DNA from: Skeletonema tropicum
Lineage: Eukaryota; Bacillariophyta; Thalassiosirophyceae; Thalassiosirales; Thalassiosiraceae
Direction of reading: 5' to 3'
DNA length: 64,000 nucleotides
Assembly: GCA_037178625.1 (NCBI GenBank)
Contig: JAWZXG010000027.1
Coordinates: 1 to 64,000, forward strand
The position numbers and the translations under genes are program-made. This document shows positions 57,500-64,000 of this stretch, piece after piece. Under the pieces are notes generated by a model. The model did not search any database. It was not told where the DNA came from and saw only the letters and a program-made list of their open reading frames with translations. How positions within the stretch are numbered: position 1 is the first letter of the stretch; the number at the start of each line of letters is the position of its first letter.

Positions 57500-58393
57500 T
57501 CATCATTATGGGCGGATGTCGGTCGGCTGCAGATGCATTGCAGAGTGCAGGGAGAATTTGACCACAGCAGCAGATGGGAGAGCGTTCTTCTGTGATATTC
57601 TGGAGAGCCGACAGAACTTGGATGAGAAGATGGGACGAGTCCCTACAAACTCAGGAATTCCGTGTCAATGCTCACTTCTACGATGCATTCAGTGATGATA
57701 TTGATAGAGTGAATGCAAAAGCTGCCATTGCAACTTGCAACTCTATATGAATCAGGGGGTCTTGATGGGATTTTATATGGAGATGCAAATCAGTGTATCA
57801 TGAGGGGTCTGCATTCAAGAATGGGAGTAAACACACAAGACTGCAATGTGTGCCAGATTTGCAAGAGTGGTGTCAATCATCAACTAGCTGCGACTTCAAG
57901 GCGTAACGAAGAAGCACGCTTCCGAGACAAGATACTTGTTCAATCTTGCATGGCTGACATGATCAATCAATGCGTAGCTTGTGGCAACAGTGCTTGTGAT
58001 GGTTTCAAATGTGTCATTGGAGATGGATCAGGGGGCCATTGGTGCAGACGGTGCATGGGATTTACTGGAATAGGAAGCGGAAACTTTCATACGCACAGTA
58101 ACTGCAAGTTGAGTGTACAACAAACCAACACAAAGGGAAAAAGTTGTCCATACTGCTTCATGGCTATTGGACCAGACATTGCGGGCTGTGGATCATTGGA
58201 AGAACATGGAAAGGGTATATGTGTACTCAAAGATCGTGTCAAGCGAGTGTTATTGCATGAATATATTGGTAGGACAGATCAAGGAACATCGGTGAAATTG
58301 AAGATGGACAGTGTGCTGCAGAGTCATGAATTATGGTTTGAGCTGATGGCTACCAATCTCAAAAAAATATATGGAATAAAGAAAAACAAATGA
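57500..58393 (+). pseudogene. RecQ-like helicase fragment, C-terminal part with zinc-binding Cys pairs
   Basis: Continues the frame of 51110 after the gypsy element: KQVIIMGGCRSAADALQSAG, then GRI and a TGA where related proteins have an Arg codon (helicase motif VI, GR.RP), then open again. A later shift leads to the long frame 57713-58393 (226 codons). That part has Cys pairs CNVCQIC, CVACGNSAC, CRRC and CPYC and His residues (NFHTHSNC), consistent with several zinc sites in the C-terminal region. One nonsense and at least one frameshift, besides the insertion, show it is dead. Confidence 0.55.
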
Positions 58394-59349
58394 ACAGGGA
58401 TAAACTAAAGTGAAAATATATATCACACTAATACAAATTAACACTCTTGAGTTGTACTTCAAGCAAGGGGCAAATTTCCAAGAGAAGATATTGAATATTG
58501 ATCGTATTTGAGATAATAAATGGCATATTTACAAATGCACGATGTGTATCAGTGACTCAAATTTCCAAGCTAAAATCATGAGCATTTAAGAGACATCAAA
58601 CAGCAAATATAGGTGATGACAATGTGTAATGATGAGTCATATTTCCAAGATAAGACATTGAGTGTGTTTGAGACATTTTAGGCATGGTTGACACATTCAA
58701 CAACACATTTAGACATGCGCGCAAGCACAAGCTAAGCACAAGCACAAGCACAAGACAAGCACAACACAAGCATAAGCATAGTAAGCATAAGCGCAAAACA
58801 AGCACATGTCACGCACAAGCACAAGCAAAAGACAAGCACAATCACAAGTGTAATCACAAGAGAACAAACACAATCACAAGACAAAGCACAATCACAAGAC
58901 AAGCACAATCACAAGTGAAAAAAGAAGACAAGCACAATGCAAGAACAAGATAAGCACAACACAAGCACAAGCATAAGCACAAGCACAAGCACAAGACAAG
59001 CACAAGTCAATCACAAGACAACAACAAGACAAGCACAGGTCAAGCATAAGCACAAGTCAAGCACAAGAAAAGAGCACAAGACAAGCACAAGTACCAGCAC
59101 AAGACAAGCTAGGGTTAGAGTTAGGGTCAAGACAAGCACAAGTCAAGCACAAGACGAAGCAAGCACAAGACAAGACAAGCACAAAACTAGAGGGCATAGT
59201 AAGCATAAGCACAAAACAAGCACATGTCACGCACAAGCACAAGCAAAAGACAAGCACAATCAAAAGTGTAATCACGAGAGATCAAGCACAATCACAAGAC
59301 AAGCACAATCACAAGACAAGCACAATCACAAGTGAAAAAAGAAGACAAG
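58394..59349. repeat. AT-rich spacer followed by a CAAGCACAAG minisatellite
   Basis: 58394-58710 is AT-rich with the phrase ATTTCCAAG repeated four times. 58715-59349 is a loose minisatellite of CAAGCACAAG/AAGACAAGCACAAT words, with a higher-order copy: CATAGTAAGCATAAGC...CACGCACAAGC near 58775 recurs near 59196. A telomere-like AGGGTTAGAGTTAGGGT lies at 59111-59127. The long reading frames here are repeat translations and are not genes. Confidence 0.8.
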
Positions 59350-59353
59350 CACA

Positions 59354-59752
59354 ATGCGAGAGAGGGGCAAGACGCTAGGCAGCACGGAGAACGGTGAGTG
59401 GGGTGATCATCCTCAAAACAGCGCAATACACTGGACCGGTCCAAACATTTCCATCGACAGGATACTTGACTGCGCAAAGAAGAGGAATGGCCAACTGTGC
59501 GAGGCAGTAATCAAGCGAGAGAGGTGGGTAGATCACCTGAGGAAGAGGGCAGCAGAGACTGCAGAGACATACAATGAAGAAATGGCAACAAATATCCTGA
59601 ACACAACGTACATGACTGCAACTGAGGGAAACCTTGTACCTGACAGGGAAACCCTCATGACACGAATCAGCAACATCATCAAATCACCCAACGACGTCTG
59701 GTCAGCAAAAAAGCCAGATTGGGAGCTTCCCAGGACGTACTTTGATGGTTGA
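59354..59752 (+). pseudogene. HLE3 helicase C terminus
   Basis: 132 codons starting RERGKTLGSTENGEW, parallel to SRGKTLGSKDQAYP of HLE1, then HWTGPNIS against YWTGSNIS and a final DWELPRTYFDG against DHEIPSDYFAG. About 40% alike by eye. Upstream helicase motifs are gone. Confidence 0.8.
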
Positions 59753-59809
59753 TGGGTAGGAATCCTATTTGAGCTACTACAAGTGCAATAGCGACAGAGA
59801 CACTGCAAT

Positions 59810-59909
59810 GAATTTATTTGCATCAGGTGCAAAAAAATTCAGACCGAGACACTACAATGTCTCTACCTTTTCACCTGCGAATTTATTTGCATCAGGTGCA
59901 GAAAAATTC
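59810..59909. repeat. Two HLE3-type hairpins
   Basis: 59810-59840 and 59879-59909: GAATTTATTTGCATCAGGTG then CAAAAAAATTC, arms GAATTT...TTGCA and TGCA...AAATTC. They have the same place and style as the HLE1 palindromes, but a different sequence. Confidence 0.75.
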
Positions 59910-60782
59910 AGAGTCAGAGGAGTGCAAACTCGAACAATATGAGACGAAGTGTGCAACTCATAATAAGCAACCGCTTTTCACTGTTCTTCCCAGCCAGGTC
60001 TAGGTAAGGAGTTGGATTAGGTAAGGTTGATGTATCAAATGAGCTGATAAACAACAAAATGAGATTGTGATTTTATGGTATGTTGAAGGCTATTATTTCT
60101 ACACATCAGAACACAATTTTGGCGATTGAGTGCTCAACGGATAAGAGCACACAAAAAAGGAATGGCTCGCCGAAATCACAAGAAATATGAATACGAATGA
60201 GAAAGGGGTTAAAAGTCGAACATATCCAAAGTAGGTACTGGTATATAGGAGGTGTGACATACACTCTCTACTCTAGCAATGACACAATCAAACAGAGTTG
60301 AGAGAAAATTACTGTAAACAAGATACCTTCCAGCTAAGAAGGACACAAAGGGTGTTTGACATCAAAATTTTGCAACAAAAGTGTTTACAAGATTAGAGGC
60401 GTGTGGAATTCCCACACAGAGGTATTCCTGTAGCCGCCAGTATGCTCTACTGTGGGAATTAAATCTCTACGTCCACCCACCAGATTTATTTCTCCTAAAT
60501 CAATAGAAACTAATTCCTATGTGGTTTCCTGTAGAAATGGCTGGAGTAATTTTGGGTAATTTGACCTACAGGGTAAGGAGGGCACCTCTGTGGCCCGTCC
60601 GATACTTGCTGCGCTGTACCGAACTGGGGCCCCGAGGGCCGATTATCTAGTATGAGCAGCATTCTAAGGTGAACGATAATCTGTCAAATGCCATACAAAC
60701 TATGCGGCAGTCGGTCAATGGACGGTCCTGAAGAAGTGAACGTGGCCGTAGCGAGAGGTTTCACCCGATCTGGTGTCGTTAG

Positions 60783-61049
60783 TTGGATGAGACAATGTTG
60801 CTGGGGATAAGATTCCTAAAGCCCAAATTAGCCGGAAACTGGTGCACTAAGGCACGGCTATTCCTACTCGATTCCCAAAGTATTACTGAGAGAAAGATCC
60901 GCCATCTTTATCAATGTGAAAAGAAATGTCTTGAATGCAATAAGCCACGAAGTCCTTATTACAAGCTAGGAGTTTTTCCAGATGATGGTAGTGAGCAATA
61001 TAACCGAACTCTTTATGATTCATTAATTACGAGTTTCAGTGGAGCTTAG
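60783..61049 (+). CDS. Small Cys-containing ORF, probable source of the captured segment
   Basis: 88 codons, ends in ECNKPRSPYYKLGVFPDDG, then TSFSGA and a stop. Two Cys pairs (YQCEKKCLEC). It lies directly downstream of the Penelope-like RT gene on the opposite strand. Bases 60904-61242 are also found in HLE1 copies 3 and 4. An adjoining frame (61100-61230) has a hydrophobic, signal-peptide-like stretch. Unknown function; it may be only the 3' end of a longer spliced gene or transposon. Confidence 0.35.
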   Translation: MDETMLLGIRFLKPKLAGNWCTKARLFLLDSQSITERKIRHLYQCEKKCLECNKPRSPYYKLGVFPDDGSEQYNRTLYDSLITSFSGA

Positions 61050-61215
61050 CCACCTTCATCAGCGGTTCTAATTGCGTGGAGACAGGCCACAAAAAATTTG
61101 AATCAAAAAGTCTCAAGAATGAGAAAAGGCGTGGTAGCTGTCATTGTTCTAACGGTCGTAAGTTTTGTTGGCGTTTCGTGGGCGTGGGCCAGCGTACAAG
61201 GCATATCTTTTCCAT

Positions 61216-61252
61216 CGGGGAGATCCAAAGTAGCGTAGCTACTTTGGATCCT
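61216..61252. repeat. Perfect inverted repeat at the edge of the captured segment
   Basis: ATCCAAAGTAG, five-base centre, CTACTTTGGAT (61223-61249). The captured copies end inside or just beyond this hairpin. Confidence 0.7.
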
Positions 61253-61283
61253 CCAGATGGAAAAGAAGGGGAGGATGGTTTGG

Positions 61284-62599
61284 CTACCCCTCGGGGGGTA
61301 GAAATGATGATACCTTCCTCCCCTTAAACTTGTCTAACTTACGGTACGATAGGAGATTCCCAAGGTTAAGGTGGCGGCTGTAGCAAACTGTCATCTTGTC
61401 CGTGGGGAAAGCAGCTTTCTCACATCGGATACTCGTGATGGGTGATTTGCCCATCGGTTGTACCATGTGTTTTTGCCACAATTCTTGCCAGTGTTTCGCA
61501 CAGGGGTCCTGCTGGTGGTAAGGAATATGAAAGTAGATCGAGTCTCTCTTTCCTTTGACCGTAGGCTTGGACTTGGAAGCTGTCGTGGAGTAGTTGGCAA
61601 TGTATACTTCAGCTTCAGCATTAGTAATGGCTTTGTCGAAGAGAGGCAGGAGGTTGGCTGGTTGGTGACCTCTGCTGATGAGTCGATGGTAGAAGTTGAA
61701 GATATGGCCATCGGCATCGTCTCTGTCGGAGCAAAGCTGAAGGATACGAAGAACGCCTCCCATAATAAGGCCGGTGAGCACCCCCGGAGGGTGGCAGCTA
61801 TTGGGAGGTAAGTATTGGTAGAGGTTCATCTCCTTCTCGTATCGTATAAAGAAGTAGTGATACGACCATCCTTCTCAATAGTGACGGTCATATCCATATA
61901 ATCAATGGATTGGGAGCGGGGATCGAATTCCCAAGATAGACCGTGGAAGGAGTTAACCTCTTTCTGAAATTGCTTCCAGTTCTCGTCATCGATGGTAGCG
62001 TCCATATGGTGGGTCCAGATGGCAAAGCCGTCGTCGATGAAGCGGCGAAGGAAACGAATGCAGTGATCCCAATTAGGGAGCATTTTGTTTCCAAAGATGG
62101 CATAGAAGATTGAAGCAATCGGAGGGGCTGGAGAGATACCCATTGCAACGCCGGAGAGTTGGAGAAAGAATAGATCACCAAAGCTCATAATGTTGTTTCT
62201 CATGACAAGCGCGATTGCCTCGAGAAGCATATCGGGGTTGTAGTGGGGAAACTTCTCACGGGTGCTAGGGCAGCGGAGGTACTTAGAAAGCTCTTCCAAG
62301 CAGGCATCAGTATTGATGTTCACGTACATAGCCACGGCATCATATTTGAAGAAGCTGTAGCGGTGTCCGGTCAGTCTCATCTCAGCCAGCAACAGTTTCA
62401 GTTCGTAGGAGTTCTTGAAATAGGTTCTCTGCGACTTGAAAATAGGCTGTAGCTGCTCATCGACCCACTTCCCTAGGGCGTGGGTAATGCTGGCACAATC
62501 AAAGCAGACAGGACACGTGGGATAATTACCATTGGAGTCGGGCCTTGATTTGTAGTGTCCTGTGTGTTCGGAAGCTACAGGCCGAACATGACGGCAGAT
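61284..62599 (-). pseudogene. Penelope-like reverse transcriptase gene, one frameshift
   Basis: Reads from about 62599 down: CASITHALGKWVDEQLQPI, then KYDAVAMYVNINTD, GVAMGISPAPPIASIF and FLRRFIDDGFAIW (RT motifs A-C, catalytic RFIDDG). After a CGTAT duplication near 61841-61845 the frame changes and continues NLYQYLPPNSCHPPGVL through NLGNLLSYRKL to a stop near 61284. The 12.1-kb fragment lacks the duplication, so the family's frame is normally open here. No GIY-YIG endonuclease follows the RT. Endonuclease-lacking Penelope-like elements are known to occupy telomeric regions. The family assignment rests on RT motifs only. Confidence 0.65.
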
Positions 62600-62792
62600 T
62601 CAATGACTTAAAATGACCCCCAAAGTGCCTTCTCAGACGTAATCATCGTGGCGTGGCGGGGCCCCGAGCATTCTTTGGAGAAGATAAAATGGCCATCTCT
62701 CTAGAGGGAGAAATGATTGTGTCACTCCGCGAGTAATTTGGCACTTGGATTTGCAGTCATCAAGCCTGGCCTCCACATCATGGACTCCAAGA

Positions 62793-63323
62793 CTACGCTG
62801 TACGACATAGACTAGCTCTCCTTTCCCGGCACCCCACGTTCTTTTTTGATTGCGTGAACAGGAGTTGGAGGGTGCCGGCTTGAGTGTACTTCTCAATTTG
62901 CAATGCCTGGGAGAAATTGCGGGTAGCTTCTTCCGTGCTGCTGGTTGTCTTGCGGCGTTTGGAAGGATGTTGTTTGTCTGTTGCATCCTTTTCATCCTCA
63001 TCATCCGAGCCACCCCCATATTCATCCTCCTCCTCCTCTTTGTTCCTTTCCTTTTTATCAACATCCATGCCGTTATCCTCATCGTCGTCATCGTCGTCGG
63101 TCTCCTGAGTTGTGGCCATTGCCGTACCCATCATCTCCTCATAGGACTCCAACAGTTCATCGCCGGTTTCAGATGGGTCTTGGGTGTAATCGACGTCTAA
63201 ATCCCAATCGGCTTCCGCTGCCTTTTTCGACTTTTTCTTCGTGCGGGCGCTGGACTGTTTCTGCGGCTTGGTAGGTGTTTTAGCCATACTGTTCTTAATT
63301 AATCTATTAGCTAAACCAGTCAA
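62793..63323 (-). CDS. Acidic/basic low-complexity protein upstream of the RT gene
   Basis: 176 codons; the likely start is the second Met (MAKTPTKPQKQSS). It is Lys-rich first (KTPTKPQKQSSARTKKKSKK), then a long Asp/Glu region with DDDDDDED, then KRRKTTSSTEEA, nuclear-signal-like. It lies on the same strand as the RT gene, and a change of frame near its end keeps an open reading to about 62633. It may be the N-terminal region of the RT protein or a separate gene. Confidence 0.4.
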   Translation of the reverse strand: MTGLANRLIKNSMAKTPTKPQKQSSARTKKKSKKAAEADWDLDVDYTQDPSETGDELLESYEEMMGTAMATTQETDDDDDDEDNGMDVDKKERNKEEEEDEYGGGSDDEDEKDATDKQHPSKRRKTTSSTEEATRNFSQALQIEKYTQAGTLQLLFTQSKKNVGCRERRASLCRTA

Positions 63324-63797
63324 CGGTAGTCCTACTGCTCAACAGAAGACATTCACACAAAGAATGAGCTTTGCCACTGCTCTAGGCCTGTTGGGGCTGC
63401 ATTGGTAGAGATCGTGATTTGTCTTCCCTTCGTCCGTCCGGTCGCATGTTCAGATACCACAGCCTGGCCTCTCTCCACATGTTCCTCCGCCTGACTTTTA
63501 TCTGCTTAACTTGGGATGTACGAGGTGCCACAAAAAAAATGCCGAAACCGAAAACACAGCTGTGAACCGTTCTCACCAAACTAAAACACAAGCAGGAACC
63601 GTTTTTACAAAGAAAACACAAGCAGGAACCGTTTTTACAAAGAAAACACAGCTGTGAACCGTTCTCACCAAACTAAAACACAGGTGTGAACCAGAAACAT
63701 GGTTAGGTTTCTGTTATTTACTCCGAGGATTCGTTTTTTTCATTGCATAAATTTGAATCTGCTTCAGATCAAACACCTCTCTTAACACATATCAACT
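63324..63797. other. Intergenic with short tandem repeats, upstream of a gene start
   Basis: 63559-63690 holds four units of about 32 bases, alternately CTGTGAACCGTTCTCACCAA and CAGGAACCGTTTTTACAAAG, each ending AAACACA. The following 100 bases, with TTTGAATCTGC and the ATG at 63798, probably contain the promoter of the last gene. Confidence 0.6.
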
Positions 63798-63842
63798 ATG
63801 AAGTTCATCAAGATCGCCGCTCTCTCGCTCCTTGCGTCTCTG
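63798..63842 (+). CDS. First exon of a secreted-protein gene, runs off the window
   Basis: MKFIKIAALSLLASL, a compact signal peptide with two Lys and a hydrophobic core, ends at a GTAAGC donor (63843). An in-frame TGA nine bases on supports splicing. A possible acceptor is ATTTAG at 63980-63985, giving a 143-base intron and an exon that begins GGTTAGGGTTCGAAT. The rest is outside the window, so the product is unknown. Confidence 0.5.
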
Positions 63843-64000
63843 GTAAGCGTCTGAAATAGTTTTGGCAGTGTATCTTCGTATATCAATTTTTGTTAGGTGA
63901 TTCATTGCTGCTCCGCTGACCCTTCGACCCTTCTCATTCACTCACACACTCATGTTGTGTTTTACATTTCATTCAACTCATTTAGGGTTAGGGTTCGAAT

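Larger units (their letters stand above)
59350..60642 (+). mobile_element. HLE3, right portion of a third Helitron-like family
   Basis: Helicase tail, a long non-coding 3' region and a right terminus, AGGGCACCTCTGTGGCCCG, spacer, GGGGCCCCGAGGGCCGA (ends at 60642). The last 20 bases equal those of HLE1, but the spacer and helicase differ. It carries its own pair of hairpins (59810-59840, 59879-59909). The left part is missing: the sequence starts inside the helicase at the minisatellite border. 59760-60587 contains no gene. Confidence 0.75.

Noticed and set aside
58684..59335. Long Lys/His/Thr-rich open frames
   Set aside because: They are translations of the CAAGCA repeat with no independent composition or start context.
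58715..59349. Regularly spaced short repeats that might be read as a CRISPR array
   Set aside because: Units are 6-12 bases with no constant spacers, and the sequence is clearly eukaryotic; it is a minisatellite.
61668..61700. CTGATGAGTCGATGG, similar to a hammerhead ribozyme core often found in Penelope-like elements
   Set aside because: No GAAA box or pairing stems at the right spacing, and it lies in RT codons on the other strand.
63980..64000. TTAGGGTTAGGG as a chromosome end
   Set aside because: Only two units, followed by non-telomeric bases and explicable as a splice acceptor; kept as a weak hint only.
1..64000. tRNA, rRNA or other structured RNA genes
   Set aside because: I found no tRNA arms or rRNA blocks by eye; a covariance-model search would be needed to exclude small RNAs.

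Overview
This is a transposon-rich piece of a eukaryotic nuclear genome. Genes have short GT-AG introns. Retrotransposons carry gag and pol of the kinds seen in microalgae, and TTAGGG-type repeats occur near the right end. The mix (Ty3/gypsy pol, copia-like gag, Helitron-type RepHel helicase, Ulp1-like and RecQ-like protein families, ACGT-rich promoters) best fits a stramenopile alga, most likely a diatom. That assignment is inference; no single-copy marker gene is present.

The dominant feature is a set of Helitron-like elements, called HLE1, HLE2 and HLE3 here. They share an unusual terminal design. A 13-base sequence, GGCCCTCGGGGCC, lies about 60-70 bases inside the left end, and its inverse lies 2 bases from the right end, so the inverted repeats are asymmetric. 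HLE1 has four end-to-end copies (5583-10237, 15482-27640, 31177-35093 inverted, 46204-50132) and one left-truncated copy (42977-44605). The 12.2-kb copy carries a spliced MBD-like/SAP-like ORF1, a spliced Rep/PIF1-type helicase and a 5.6-kb cargo block of unknown genes. The other copies are deletion derivatives. HLE2 is seen as left-end portions at 12957-15481 and, inverted, at 44606-45802. HLE3 is seen as a right-end portion at 59350-60642.

Layout. 1-740 duplicated repeat; 741-1643 zinc-finger-like gene (minus); 2926-11859 an LTR element with a 5-base target duplication and a long ORF split by HLE1 copy 1; 12042-12314 a Penelope-like RT fragment hit by a gypsy copy (12315-12956), itself hit by HLE2, itself hit by the 12.2-kb HLE1. 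27827-41508 holds one very large minus-strand gene with a Ulp1-like protease domain, split by a gag-only LTR element (30359-38224) that contains the inverted HLE1 copy. 41539-42976 is intergenic with tandem repeats. 42977-50288 is a patchwork of HLE1 and HLE2 pieces with a 1.8-kb duplication. 50284-58393 is a RecQ-like helicase gene split by a complete Ty3/gypsy element (51111-57494). 58394-59349 is a CAAGCA minisatellite. 61284-62599 is a Penelope-like reverse transcriptase gene with a frameshift. The window ends in the first exon of a gene with a signal peptide.

How the parts relate: nearly every host gene is broken by an LTR element, and HLE1 prefers, or survives in, other transposons. All HLE1 copies retain ORF1 exon 1 and the helicase tail or their remnants, while Rep is deleted. 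This fits one or a few active copies elsewhere driving shorter derivatives. Two derivatives carry the same 339-base captured segment, whose probable source is 60904-61242 in this window.
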